From the NCBI GenBank assembly GCA_029945375.1, contig CM057057.1, positions 2,356,001 through 2,420,000 of the forward strand: a DNA stretch of 64,000 bases, given 5' to 3'. Position 1 is the first letter of the stretch; every line of letters begins with the position of its first letter. A model generated the notes under the pieces. It did no database searches. It was not told the origin of the DNA and saw nothing but the letters and a program-made list of their open reading frames with translations. This document shows, piece after piece, positions 1-10,639 of this stretch. The stretch comes from Agaricus subrufescens (Eukaryota > Basidiomycota > Agaricomycetes > Agaricales > Agaricaceae). The position numbers were made by a program, and so were the translations under genes.

Positions 1-4
1 TTGA

Positions 5-303
5 AGAGAGGCAAAACGTTCGCATGGGGTCATCAGATATCTGATTGAACGCCGTGTAACATGCAGATTTTTCTTTTCTGCACCTGAACCTCTTGTCCTG
101 AGAATTATTCGAAATCACAAGCTTTTGACAAAAGAAGCACCTTCCATCGTGCTACTCGGATTGAGTCAGATCGTTATAATTGTCTTGTTTGTGGGAGTGA
201 CTATACCAGGTACGTATCCCAATTGCTACCGTTCCGCCCTGACAGAAAGACCCTTTCTTCTGTAATGTTTGAACACTTGAGACGCACAGAAGTCGATTCC
301 TAA
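5..303 (+). CDS. 3' end of a possible membrane protein (partial, truncated by window edge)
   Basis: An open frame runs from the window edge to about position 210, ends at a good 5' splice site (GTACGT), and can be joined across an intron (211-289, ending CACAG) to a tiny last exon that stops at 301-303. The frame has basic residues followed by a hydrophobic stretch (IVIIVLFVGV) near its end, so the C-terminus would be a membrane segment with a very short tail. I do not recognise the family. The gene would converge on SRP14. The model rests only on an open frame and splice signals over about 70 codons. Confidence 0.3.
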
Positions 304-491
304 TGGAGGTCAGAGCGTGGCCAATTTCCCTTCTGACGAAAAAGACAGATCAAGCGTGATATGACACAGGAAAGTAGTCATTCCCTTTTTAAAATAAACC
401 GTCGTACATACCCTTTTCGGGGTAGCATGACTCTATATGAGTACACAAGCCAACACTAGAACGACCAATTAAGAGGATAGCTACGGATCAT

Positions 492-1203
492 TTAAGCCAA
501 TACGTCCATCTTTCCTCCTTTAAGCTCTCTCTCCTTGAATTTCTTCTGCGAATCTTGCTGTTTAACGGCAGCTTTCAGTTGTCTCTGACGTTTTCGTCGA
601 CCAGCACCGCGTTTTGGTCCATTTACAACCACAAGCTCCGTCATCCTCTTTTTCCGTTTCGCAGTTTGCTCCGCACGAGTTTTTTCCTTTTTCTTGTCCC
701 TTTTTCGGAGTGTTGTGGACATTGAGGTTTTCAAGAGCGAGCCATATGCGGAGTAAAATTTGTTTAATTGATTAGGATCAACCTGTTTATATGAGAAGGT
801 GATTAATTGGTATGTGAAAACAACGGTAGATGAAGGTAGGTAGATTTTTACATGAGTCGAAAAATTGATATCTTTCCCATTCGTTGCACGAATCAAGCAT
901 TGATATTCGCGATCATCTGCACCGGATTCTGCATGTTTCATAGCGGTATCTTCGCCATCATGAGTTACTATAAGTCAATAGATGGTAGTAGTCAGTATTT
1001 ATCCCTAACTGCCAATATGCCTAAACAAACGAGAGCGATCAGTTAGGACCTACGTCGTTTATGAGTGAGCCATATCGATCCTGGTGGTTTTGCAGACTGG
1101 AATAGCGTTGTCAACTGAGTCAGAAACTTAAGAATTCGTTCAGTTGAGTACAATAAGAGATTGGTTTTTGAGGACGTACATCGTCGTTGTTGACAAGCTG
1201 CAT
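492..1203 (-). CDS. SRP14: Signal recognition particle subunit SRP14
   Basis: SRP14 pairs with SRP9 on the Alu domain of the cytosolic SRP RNA and helps slow translation of secretory proteins. Four exons on the minus strand (1203-1180, 1126-1054, 967-852, 782-492) give 167 residues with consistent phases. Recognisable SRP14 features are the N-terminal MQLVNNDDFLTQL start, the GSIWLTHKRL strand, the CLIRATNGK core, the NKFYSAYGSLLK helix and the KKRDKK-type basic tail. The C-terminus is extended and very Lys/Arg-rich, as in other fungal SRP14 proteins. The first exon is only 24 nt, ending at a GTACGT donor. The N-terminal exons were found by extending the family pattern upstream of the longest open frame. 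I am confident of the identity; the exact first exon is slightly less certain. Confidence 0.9.
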
Positions 1204-2509
1204 TGCTTGCTCGGCTTTACAGATCCCATCACTGGTGGCTACTAGTCACGTGGCGATAACAACGTAGACGATGTACGTCACCTCGGAGAACAGTGTCGAC
1301 AAAAAAAATCCAATTCCAACTCAAAAGATTGAGATTCATGCGCAAGATAATATACAACTAGAACAATATGTCTGTCCCAAAACTACGGACACAGCACTAA
1401 TCCAGAAGACAAATCTCCCTGTCTATGCCCAACTCTGAAGAGACAATCCATTCCCAAGCCCTCGTGAGCCCACAGCATCAGCCAAAACGGAGACACATGG
1501 CGAGGTTTTAAAAACTCGAGATGTTTTAATATTCCATGAACGTAACAGACTCTAAGTGTATGAAGATATACTGGGAGTCTTGACTATGTCCATGGGTGAG
1601 AAGCACGAGACGGATGAGATATAGTACTTGAAAGCTTGCGGGAGTGAAAGGTCGATGTCAACGATTCATTGAGATACGTGTTTGACTTGAATACAGGTGC
1701 AGGGGGAGACGATGGATCAAAAAAAGGTTTTTTTTTCTGCTTGGGATTATGTAATGCATTCACACTGTCACATGAAGGCTAGTAGATAAGATAAGATGCA
1801 CCGCGAAATATGACGCTGAACAAGCGACATACCCGGATTCTTGACTGAACAATTGGACAAGAACGTCATAGAAATGAAGTAACGGCAATGCTTTGCGTCA
1901 CAGGGGGAATTCTTCTTATACATATCTTTGGTCGGGTCAGGCCACCTGTCCATCAGTATTGATACTAGGACAGAAGAGGTGGATGCAGGAATAGCAATGG
2001 AATAGTAGTCGACAATGTTTCCGGTACGCAAACCCGCGGGTAGCCGTCACTTTATGCTCGGCTGTTGGTTACAAAGACGTAATGCGAATCACGGAGATGT
2101 CATAGGTACGTTTTGGCCGACGGGGCGCTGTTTACGCTGTAGGCGTCAGTGTACTGTAAAGCCACTTATCAGGCCGCGAGGTATTGCTTCGGATCGATGT
2201 GAGGGTGGGTGGGTATGCGGAGCGGTTGAAAGAAGCTGTCAGTGGTGTGGAGGATCAAGGTGCTCCTCTACGGCGTCCAGACATATTTAATGGAGCAACA
2301 GGAGCGATAATGTGGTCATAAAGAGCACCTGAGGACGCGCAGCCGGGTTGTTGATCGAGAATGGGAAAATACGTTACAGTAACCCGTGACGGCTCCATCC
2401 AACCCTGGGCTGTCTATAGCATCGACTCTACCACACGTTAGTTGGCTTTAGCCACCATCCGCCACCGCTTACCTGGTCTTATCTCCCAGTTCACCTACTC
2501 TTGAACTAC
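1204..2509. other. Intergenic region between divergent SRP14 and LysM genes
   Basis: About 1.3 kb lies between two outward-pointing genes and must hold both promoters. It contains short open frames on each strand (for example 1768-2031 and 2015-2290), but none matches a family I know or has convincing splice structure. I see no RNA gene or repeat here. Confidence 0.5.
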
Positions 2510-3247
2510 ATGGGGCGCTGGACGCAATATGACGAGGTTTGTCTCTTTTTCTCTCAGGCACGACTGTGACCGCCTACTCACTCTCTGAAACTAGGATGCT
2601 TATCGTTTGCCGGAGGGCATGAAGCGGATTGGATACGACGCTGATAGCAGCCGCTATTATTTCCAGGATAATGACGGCAGTTTCTGGCGAGGGCCGGAAG
2701 GCTCAGAATTTGGAGAGCTGACACGAGGTGTGCAATGCCCGACTTTCACATGTCCACACAGTACTGAGATTCAAGCAGTTGCTGAACTTCCCTCACACAT
2801 CGCCGCCGGGGGCGCTCTGGAATACAATGACCTTGAAGCGGCACCCACCCATTCCAATGGGTATCAACTACTTGGTGCCGACCCAGACGTACGTCGACTG
2901 CCATCCTTCCTTCTACCCCAATTCTGACTTTCATCTCACAGTCTACTATGGCCCACAAACCTCGCATCAACATCAACGCCAGCGCATACAGAACCCTCTT
3001 TCCGTTTTTCCTGATCATCGCCGTAGTCCTACTTCTGGTTTGGCGTCTAGTTCTTTCCCCTGGACTTTCCGCTCGTGAGCACTGCCCCGGGGAAACTCAG
3101 CCCTACTTCGTCGAACCTGGCGATTCCTGCTGGGATATCTCCAAGGCTCATGGCATTTCACTTGACAAACTCCGGACTCTCAATCCTAAACTACAATGCG
3201 AGCCATTGACACCAGGGTCAACCGTCTGCCTTCCTCAGAGTATATGA
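2510..3247 (+). CDS. Membrane-anchored LysM domain protein
   Basis: Four exons (2510-2536, 2595-2727, 2779-2888, 2942-3247) encode 191 residues. LysM (CBM50) domains bind chitin or other N-acetylglucosamine polymers. The N-terminal 50 residues (MGRWTQYDE then DAYRLPEG) form a polar block I know from basidiomycete LysM proteins. One transmembrane segment lies at about residues 108-128 (TLFPFFLIIAVVLLLVW), and a single LysM domain fills about residues 139-189 (YFVEPGDSCWDISKAHGIS). There is no cleavable signal peptide, so the likely topology is type II, with the N-terminus in the cytosol and the LysM outside. The third exon border was chosen because a 51-nt intron restores the frame. It sits alone between SRP14 and the repeated block. 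Role in wall sensing or chitin binding is inferred. Confidence 0.85.
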
Positions 3248-3972
3248 TATTTCTGATCGACAGGACGTGGACCATTCTTTTTCGTGTTCGGTTTTCATCA
3301 TTTCAGGTTCTATCTGTACATATCATCTAATTGTAACACCTTGTTTCTGCTCTATTCCCCGCCCCAGGATCGAAAAATAGTGTAACAAAGACCGTGCATT
3401 GTAGACAAGGGCTTGCGCGTCTGCCTGTGATGCTAGTCAGCAGATGTCCATTTATAGCTCGTCCGCGCTCGTGTTTTGGCAGCAGTTGTTGTACGTCTTA
3501 CTGGCGCTGAATGTCACGTACTACCTTTGTTGTGTGGATGACGGGTGTTGGATCCCAGGACTTGGCAACCAACCACCCAAAATATCAATAAAATTTTCAA
3601 ATACGTACGCAAAGGTTACCTCGGTGATCCCAGATGATGCGAAGATTGCCCCTCGCGTTTATTGTCCGGGATGACTGTACCGGTCAGAAGATGGGCCATG
3701 TGCACCTCGGTTACAATCAATCAAGTGAATTGATGTATCTTCGAGGGCACCTCCGAGATCCGAATCTGGCGCGATGCTCCACACATTATGACGCCCTGAG
3801 GGTACCTCTAACCGAGGTCTGATAAGATACCGTCGCCTGATCAGTACTCTACGAAGCAGAAATGACTGCAGAGCATAGAATACACATACAAAAAAAATAA
3901 TACATATGATAAGATTGCACTTTTGAGGGAACCGAATTTTTTACAGACTGGTATCCAAAAGTATAGATAAAA
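3248..3972. repeat. Duplicated non-coding relics downstream of the LysM gene
   Basis: No gene is seen. Positions 3282-3410 resemble 6446-6575 (shared stretches such as TGTTTCTGCTCTATTC and CTGTGCATTG-like sequence), and about 3554-3843 resembles about 7480-7760, including GAGGGTACCTCTAACCGAGG. The second block ends in CGTCGCCTGATCAG, which resembles the far upstream part of the membrane-protein promoters. These are relics of the same segmental duplications that built the block to the right. Confidence 0.6.
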
Positions 3973-5345
3973 TCATACATTATTTGCCGTCCAACTACCA
4001 TGACTGTGATAGGGAGGAGGAGGAGAGGATGGGTCCGTTGAAGAGCTCGGAGATCGGCCGTGCTCCGAACCATGTGGCATCATTGCGCCAATGTGACGCA
4101 GAATTTCCTCAAACCTAAGGCGATCTTCGGTTGAAAGCTGGCCAGACTGTGCTAGTGTATCTAATTGCCGTAGTGTTCCTTCAACCCGGTACGTAGATGT
4201 TTCGAGGTGATCTAGTGTATCTCTGACTTGCTGGTCTTCATCGTCATTGGTCGATATACCCTCCTTGACATACACAGGGTCTCTAAATGGACTGATAGGC
4301 TCCTGTGCAAGGGAGTTCCTGGTGTGATAGACGGATAAGTCCCTGGAAGGTAAAGAACTCTCTACCAGGGAAGATTCAAAGGAAGGACCAGGTCTAGGGG
4401 GATGATGTGTTTGCTGAAGCCCGCGTCCCTCCAAGACATCAGAGGAAGTGGGATTTTCATGAGATGATGAGCGATTCGTCTTTTCGTGACGTTTGCGTCT
4501 CATGACACAGAAAATGATAAGTCCTAGGACGATAACAACGGTTGTCCCAATGACTGCTCCAACAATAGCATTCGCGCTGTGGCTCGGTGCTGAGCTATCG
4601 CTTTGGGCTGAGTTACCGCCTTGTGCTGAGTTATCGCTTTGTGTTGAGTTGCCGATTGGCGTCGAGCTACTAATTGGTGTTGAGCTACCGCGTGGTGTCG
4701 AGTTACTGCTCGGTGTCGAGCTACCGCGTGGTGTCAAGCTACTAATTGGTGTTGAGCTACCACGTGGTGTCGAGTTACTGCTCGGTGTCGAGCTACCGCG
4801 TGGTGTCGAGCTACTGCTCGGTGTCGAGCTACTAATTGGTGTTGAGCTACCGCGTGGTGTCGAGCTACCGTGTGGTGTCGAGCTACTGCTCGGTGTCAAG
4901 CTACTGCTTGGTGTCGAGCTACTAATTGGTGTCGAGCTACCGCGTGGTGTCGAGCTACTGCTCGGTGTCGAGCTACCGCATGGTGTCGAGCTACTGCTCG
5001 GTGTCGAGCTACCGCGTGGTGTCGAGCTACTGCTCGGTGTCAAGCTACTGCTCGGTGTTGCGCTTCCAGACATTCAGGTCCCTGGTCCAAACAAAAATAT
5101 CAAAAGACGGACCTGGTCTGGCTCATAGGTATTTCGAAAGATGGGTCACTGGGAGTTACAATATGTATATTTAGTGGTATTGGGCGGTTTTCGTCACTGT
5201 CAACCACAGGATTAGTAGCTGAGGTTGGCGTGAAGAGGCTGGCAGGCCAGAGGTGCGCAGTGATAGCAATAGACACAGGTTCAAGGAGGGTGGACGACCT
5301 GTCAGGCTTGGTGTTCATGTCAACACTTGCCATGATATTGGCCAT
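3973..5345 (-). CDS. Ser/Thr/Pro-rich single-pass membrane protein with PPxY tail, copy 1 (hexapeptide repeats)
   Basis: Two exons (5345-5113, 5062-3973) encode about 440 residues. Exon 1 gives a short Thr-rich N-terminus ending MSQT; the phase 2 intron after it is shared by other copies. Exon 2 opens with about 23 tandem hexapeptides of the form TPRGSS or TPSSSS, then a transmembrane segment (AIVGAVIGTTVVIVLGLIIF) followed by basic RRKRHEK. The tail carries the family block: an acidic STNDDEDQ, an amphipathic helix-like DTLDHLE, LAQSGQLSTEDRLR, and a C-terminal PPPPY. The basic residues after the membrane segment predict an outside N-terminus, although no cleavable signal peptide is visible. 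The ectodomain is a likely O-glycosylation target. Start could be the second ATG twelve bases on. Function unknown. Confidence 0.75.
4590..5062 (-). repeat. 18-bp coding minisatellite in membrane-protein copy 1
   Basis: The plus strand shows alternating 18-mers such as GGTGTCGAGCTACCGCGT and GGTGTCGAGCTACTGCTC, about 23 clear units plus three degenerate ones. Each unit encodes six residues (TP followed by RGSS, SSSS, ISSS or variants). The unit length is a multiple of three, so gain or loss of units keeps the frame. No other family copy in the window has this array. Confidence 0.9.
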
Positions 5346-5884
5346 AACAAAAAGGAGCGTGGAAGTAGAGAATGTGTGCAATCGGAGCCAGAAGACCCTT
5401 GTATTGACATCATGAATTGCCGCCTTATGTGTGTTTGCACCAGGAGCTAAGAGGGATACCATTGTCTGATCATAACGATGGAAAATGATGACAAGTATCA
5501 GTGAGATCGAGGACTTGTCGACTTAGACTTGTCGACATAGAGACATCACTGATACTGATGACACCATAAGAAGTAGGATTTCTTTGTCGGTAGGAAGAAG
5601 TTTCCGGCTGTAATTTTGCAATAGCAACCACATATTGTTGAATGGTACAGGCGTGGAGGGACAATGGTATCGGGTGAGGGCCACTATACGTAAGTCACAC
5701 ATTTCCGAGGCAGCCTCGGACCTGCAACGGTGATGGTGGAGATGATCAGTTATGACAGCCGTGATCAAAGGCATTCAATGTTGAACAGAAAGGAAGAAGG
5801 ATTCCTTCACGAACGGTAACATGATGATAGAACTAATCCAACATTTAAGCACTACATCCCAAGAACAGAAACAGTCTCACTGAG
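5346..5884 (-). promoter_or_regulatory. Upstream region of membrane-protein copy 1
   Basis: This stretch holds the conserved GTCGAC element (5528-5543), next to a second GTCGAC at 5516-5521, and matches the upstream regions of copies 3 and 4. It includes a further conserved block around 5690-5790 (CCGAGGCAGCCTCGGA) that also occurs before the other copies. No coding sequence is seen. Confidence 0.5.
5528..5543 (-). promoter_or_regulatory. Conserved GTCGAC upstream element, copy 1
   Basis: On the minus strand it reads TCTCTATGTCGACAAG, identical to the element upstream of copies 6 and 8, about 180-200 bp before the ATG. The palindrome GTCGAC suggests a dimeric binding site, but the factor is unknown. 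Confidence 0.55.
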
Positions 5885-6420
5885 GTGCCGGTCGTCAACG
5901 ATAGATAAAGCACGGGAGCGGTCGAGGGACGTATTTGGATAGCCCAAGTCATCTTTCATGAACGAGTCCGTAGAGGAGGAGGTTTAGGACAGAAGCCGGC
6001 GGCATGTTCCGAGCCGTTGATTGTTTTTCTGGGTTCTTCACATCAGCTCTGTCAGCACACCAGACAGATATCGCCTAGCTGGTGTCGCCAATCGAGGAAC
6101 TCCTTTGCGCTGAATTCTCGGCAGGACATCAGAACCGAAACATACGCCCCTCTTTGACTCAACCATCAATATATAAAACGGTAGCAGTAATCATGGTTGT
6201 TTACCCTAGAAGATGATTCGATCTTTTCTACACTTCATTTCTTGGGGCAGGTCTTACATTGAATATCACGCAACCTGACAACGCTACTGATTCATCCAAC
6301 CTCCCGTAGTTATGGTAAACCCGCATCCCACCCCAACTTCCCCGCCTACCTGAACTCTTTCAACCCTTTCATATTGAATAGCCAGAGGTAGATTGACAAT
6401 ATGAACCTCACATAAATTCT
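5885..6420. pseudogene. Relics of an LTO1 gene and a carboxylesterase gene (module copy I)
   Basis: Positions 5885-5990 keep only the two ends of an LTO1 gene (the reverse complement of its last codons joined close to its first). Positions 6000-6230 match the esterase upstream region of the intact module at 14.0-14.2 kb, including the ATATATAAAACGG TATA box. Positions 6230-6420 match the esterase start codon region joined directly to sequence of its second exon (compare 14675-14760), so most of the first exon is deleted. Neither gene can be functional. Confidence 0.7.
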
Positions 6421-7059
6421 TCTGATTCACAGAGCTGATCCATTTTTTTCGTGTCCGTCCAACATCTTTTTTACGTTCTATCTATACGTATCATTTGGTT
6501 GTAACAACCTGTTTCTGCTCTATTCACCGCCACAGGATTGGAGACCAGTGCAACAGAAACTGTGCATTGGGATGCGGACTCGCGCATCCGAATCTAACCG
6601 AGTCTGCTTATAGGTCTAGCGCGCTCGGGAAACAATGCCGATTGTCTACATAAAGATGTCGTGACCTCCGGCATTCAGCACTAGTAGGATGTATGACAGC
6701 TACTGCCGAAACTTACAAGGCCACCAACTATAAGAGCATCAATGGAAGTCGGAAAAAGGTAAGCAAACCTTACTATGATGATCCAAGATAATGAATGGCT
6801 CACTCTTTGTGTTTCTGGACCCCGAATATAGCTATTCCCCGTCATGTCTGCACTAGTGAGACAAGTGTCCAGTCGGAAACGATCACTCAACTTGCAGACC
6901 GCTGTAAATTCGAGGTCACCTCCGAGAATTAAATCGAGCACGATGTTCAGAACATACAGTTTGATGGTATTTGTGATTGAGGCCTAGTACGATGCCGTCG
7001 CCTGATCATAAGGATGGAAACAATGCAGATGAGGTCAAGAACTCGTTGACATAGAAACT
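6421..7059. other. Non-coding stretch with duplicated fragments
   Basis: No gene is recognised. It includes the duplicate of the LysM 3' flank (6446-6575) and, at 6970-7059, a degenerate copy of a membrane-protein promoter with the element at 7042-7057. An 86-codon minus-strand open frame at 6681-6941 shows no family features. Confidence 0.5.
7042..7057 (-). promoter_or_regulatory. Degenerate GTCGAC-type upstream element (relic)
   Basis: On the minus strand it reads TTTCTATGTCAACGAG, two or three changes from the consensus. No gene lies downstream, and the element directly abuts the end of fragment copy 2, so it is a deletion relic. Confidence 0.45.
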
Positions 7060-7380
7060 TAATTGCATGAGTGTGGTAGGAAGGAGGAGAAGAGGATGAC
7101 CCAGTCGAAGAGCTCCTAGCTAGAGAAGATCGGTCACGCCTAGAATCCCCTAGTATCATTGAGTCAATGTTGCACCTGATCTCCTCTAGCCTTAGGCGAT
7201 CCTCGGTTGAAAGCTGTCCCGATTGTTCCAGTGCACCTAATTGCCGGAGTTCCCCTCCAAACTGATTTGTGAATGTTTCAAGGCGATTAAGTGTATCCCT
7301 GACTCGCTGGCCTTCATCGTCATTGGTTGATAGACCCCCTTCAGCATGTACAGGGTCTTGAAAGAATTTTCAGCTTCGTC
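7060..7380 (-). pseudogene. C-terminal fragment of the membrane-protein family, copy 2
   Basis: Only the cytoplasmic tail survives: on the minus strand, GLSTNDDEGQRVRDTLNRLE, then LRQLGALEQSGQLSTEDR, then SSSSPPSYHTHAIK. There is no transmembrane segment and no ectodomain. The fragment keeps its PPSY motif, and its frame runs on into promoter-like sequence without a proper stop at the family position. The sequence just upstream (7401-7450) matches a scrap of the esterase (AGGATTGTGCGTAC), so deletions have fused pieces of neighbouring modules. Confidence 0.75.
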
Positions 7381-8288
7381 GGCACCTCTTTCATTGTTCC
7401 AGTTTTGATGGTTAGGAGGCCCCTCCAAAAATCAGGATTGTGCGTACATGAAACATACAGCAGCGGCTGCCAAAACGCGAAACAGCCAGCTTCCCAAAAA
7501 TTTCAATAAATTTTGCAAATATGTACACAAAGATTCCGGGGTGCTCCCAGATGATGCAAACTTTGCCCCTTACATTTATCGTCCGGGATGGCTGTACCGG
7601 CGAGAAGATGGGACATGTGCACCTCGGCTAAAATCAATCAGGCAAACTGATGCACCCTCGAGGACGGCTCCGAGATCTGAACCTGATGCAATGCTCCAAA
7701 CATCGTGACACTGTGAGGGTACCTCTAACCGAGGCCTAGTAGGATGTCGTCGCCTGTAGAAAGGGATGAAAAAAATGTAGGTCAGATCAAGACCTCGTGG
7801 ACATAGAGACCCTACTTGCATTCTTCACTCACCAATGGACTTACGTGATCCCGGGCGAAACCTAATTCTTCTTTGTAAGGTACTGTACCCGAATAGTCAC
7901 GACCACGAATACACCGCAATGACAAATCAATATGACAAGTAATATATAGATAAGTCATTAAAGTCAAATAATTGAACCTTGAACTTACGTATTGTAGAGT
8001 CAATTATTTGACTTGGATTATTTATCAATATGACACATGCTTTATTTGTTTCTTGGCCCAGTGAATAAGCTAGTTGTCCTAATAACCTACAAATTGTTTT
8101 ACAGGTTTGGTGAATGTGGACCTGTTAAACTACAACATGCACAACAAAGGGAAATATGTGTCCGAGTGTCCAAACGAAAAACATTAGATTTGGATAGGTA
8201 AAGTAAACACAACAATGTCCTGTCAAACAAAAAAAAAAAAAAAGAAGATCTTACAGACCAGGGTCGAGTAACATAAACTTTTCGTTGC
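7381..8288. other. Non-coding duplicated relics
   Basis: The first part holds an esterase scrap (7401-7450) and a block (about 7480-7760) homologous to 3554-3843. A relic promoter with element 7794-7809 follows. Positions 7815-8100 are AT-rich with no recognised feature. Positions 8230-8288 are the 3' flank of membrane-protein copy 3 and resemble 11550-11611. Confidence 0.5.
7794..7809 (-). promoter_or_regulatory. Degenerate GTCGAC-type element upstream of fragment copy 2
   Basis: The minus strand reads TCTCTATGTCCACGAG. It lies about 400 bp before fragment copy 2, as expected for the remains of that copy's promoter. Confidence 0.45.
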
Positions 8289-9364
8289 CTAACCACCACA
8301 AGTACGATAGGAAGGAAGAGAAGACGATGAACCCGATGAAGGGTTTCTGGCTACAGAAGGTTGATCACGCCTGGAATGACATGGCATCATCAAGGGGCCA
8401 GCATTATGCCTGATCTCCTCTAGCCTAACGCGATTTTCGGCCGAAAGCCGTCCAGACTGTGCCATGGCACCTAATTGCCGAAGTTCTTCTTCAAACCGGT
8501 TTGTAAACGTTTCAAGGTGATCTAGAGTATATCCGATTCGTCGGTCTTCATCGTCATTGGTCGATAGACCCTCCTCGAGATGTGAAGGGTCTTTGAAAGG
8601 ATCGATAGCTTCCTCATCGCTTTTGGCGAGTAAGTTTCTTGCGCGGGGGAGGAATATTCCCTTGGAAGGGGAAGAATTTTCTGCCTTGGAGAAGTCAAGG
8701 AATGGACGAGGTGTGGGGCAGAATTGTGTCGACTGAGGTCTGCATTTGTCCAACACATCACAGGAGGTGGAAGTCTCATGAGCAGATGCTGAGCGGCTCG
8801 TCTTATTGTAGCGCTTATATCTGATGACACAAAACACGATAAGTGCCATGATGATAGTTGCACTAGTGACTCCCTCCATAATGGCTCTAGCCGGATTATC
8901 ACTTGAGCTGCTGCTTGATGTGGAGTTACTACTTGAGCTGCTGCTTGACGTGGAGTCAATACTTGATGTTATGCTTTACAATGTTCAGAATTATCCTCAG
9001 CCAGAACAAAAAAAAAATCAGAGACGAACCTGGTCTGGCCCATCGCTAATGTGAGAAGTTTGTAAGTCTCAGGTGTGACGGCATTGTTGACGGCGGTACT
9101 GGTAGCAGTTACGTCCGGTACAATGTTAATAGTAGAGGCTGACAAGGTGGTAGGGTCAGGCGCAATGTTAATGATTGACAAGGTAGGGCCAGGCGCAGTG
9201 TCACTGCTAGTGATCGACAAGGTGACATTATCGGGCACAGTGTTGGTGATAGACAATGGTACGGTGGTGGTAGCAGGTCCCTTGGGATCGGTGCTGGCGA
9301 TAGGAAAAGGTACGATAGTGGTAGCTGATCCATCAGGCTCGGCGTTGACGACGACGCCCGCCAT
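8289..9364 (-). CDS. Ser/Thr-rich single-pass membrane protein, copy 3
   Basis: Two exons (9364-9030, 8973-8289) encode about 339 residues. Exon 1 is rich in Thr, Pro, Ala and Ile with imperfect repeats of the type NIAPDPTTLS, and ends GQT at the conserved phase 2 intron. Exon 2 starts with a poly-Ser stretch, has a hydrophobic segment (ATIIMALIVFCVI) followed by RYKRYNK, and the family tail with STNDDEDRR, LRQLGAMAQSGRLSAENR and a C-terminal LPSY instead of PPxY. The tail is nearly identical to copy 4 (shared DVLDKCRPQSTQFCPTPRPF), so the two are recent duplicates. The hydrophobic stretch is somewhat weaker than in the other copies. It is the third gene of module II, whose esterase and LTO1 are broken. 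Confidence 0.72.
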
Positions 9365-9964
9365 GATACTAACCAGAACGAAGAGGGGCGCGAAAGTGGA
9401 GTGTATGCAGTCGGAGTCAGAGAGCCTCTGCGATAGCAACGCGAATTCCTGTCTTATGTGGATTTACACCATGAGTTTAGTGGGATACCATCGTCCGATC
9501 AGGAGGCTGGAAAATGATGATAAGTGCCAGTGAGACCGAGAATTCGTCGACATAGTGACGCTACTCAAACTTCGTAGACACAATGAAATTCCTATCGATA
9601 GGAAAGGCAGACTGCTGTAACTTTCACGATGACCGCCACCACCATACGAGCTCAAGCTGTATCGATGTTGAGAAACGACAACACTGGACAAGGCTGCTGA
9701 ACAGAAGTCACGTGTTCCCGAGGCAGCTTCGGACTCGACGATCATTATTAGCTTCACTTGTTCGGAGGCGTAACCAATCAAAGCTCGGCGTTCAACGTCG
9801 AACGATGGAGAATTGAATTTTGTTGACGAACTAGAATAGATCCAATATTTGAACACCGCGACCGAAGAAGATCAGAGATATTTTTACTCACAAAAGCAAT
9901 GGCCGTCAACGATAGATCAAATTCAAGCAACGCGGTCTTGGGACATAATTCAATAGCTCAGGTC
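9365..9964 (-). promoter_or_regulatory. Upstream region of membrane-protein copy 3
   Basis: About 600 bp between the copy 3 start and the LTO1 relic is homologous to the regions before copies 1, 4, 5 and 6. It holds the GTCGAC element (9543-9558) and a conserved block near 9716-9740 (CCCGAGGCAGCTTCGGACTC). No separate gene is seen. Confidence 0.5.
9543..9558 (-). promoter_or_regulatory. Conserved GTCGAC upstream element, copy 3
   Basis: The minus strand reads TCACTATGTCGACGAA, about 180 bp before the ATG at 9364. Confidence 0.55.
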
Positions 9965-10617
9965 CTGATTCGTGACAGAAGAATCCAGTTGAGATATAAT
10001 AGACCACACTTTGGGCCTCAAGGGTCTTGCATTATCACCATCGTCACTATTCTCCAACTTGTCATCTTCAGTTCAATGTCGTCTGATGATCGTTACCTGA
10101 TGATAATGTCCTCAATCTTGGCGACATTCCAAGAGAAGAGTACAGGACGCGATATCGTGATCGATACGACTGAAGAGTTTTTCTACATCTAGTTCGAGAG
10201 AACTATCAGCGGTCGAGGGATTGCTCTTGGGAAACTCTTCTATTGATTCGAATAGTCGTTTGATATTGTTCAATATATGACTTTCCCAAAAAAACAAAAA
10301 CAAAAAAAAGAGGCGCGAGGTGTGAGTTGTAGTTTGAGACAAGATGGGCATGTTAGAGACATACTCATCGTTACTGGAACCATGTCATAAGAGAAAGGTT
10401 TGCCAAGTCGACGTAAACCCAAGTTCATAGCCCTTTTCGCAACCCAGAGCTTTCCCTTCCATCAATCCATGCAAGCAACCGTAATTATATCCGTCTTGAT
10501 AACCGGATTGATAGAAACTAGCAGAGATTTTCAATACTGATCCAGGTACAGAAAATCATTGGGTGCAAACTTTTCTTCGACGTTGGTGAGTGATTCTAGG
10601 TCCAAGTCGGCGTCCAT
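9965..10617 (-). pseudogene. LTO1-like pseudogene (module copy II)
   Basis: The minus strand starts with the same MDADLDLESLTNVEEKF exon as the intact copy at 13.3-14.0 kb and keeps much of the glycine-repeat region. It is broken three ways: an in-frame deletion removes the MWEELAFYEG part of the helix, a CGA-to-TGA change creates a stop soon after, and one base is lost in the last exon (in the SRIRSRY-equivalent region). The final residues up to SVTNQDLSY are still recognisable. This is a decayed duplicate. Confidence 0.8.
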
Positions 10618-10639
10618 GAAGGAGGAAGTTTAGAAGAGA

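Noticed and set aside
1768..2290. Open frames in the SRP14-LysM gap
   Set aside because: Overlapping frames on both strands with no recognisable motif.
4493..5415. Long plus-strand open frames of up to 211 codons opposite membrane-protein copy 1
   Set aside because: They are shadows of the 18-bp minisatellite, which is open in several frames. The minus-strand frame has the membrane segment, tail and family homology.
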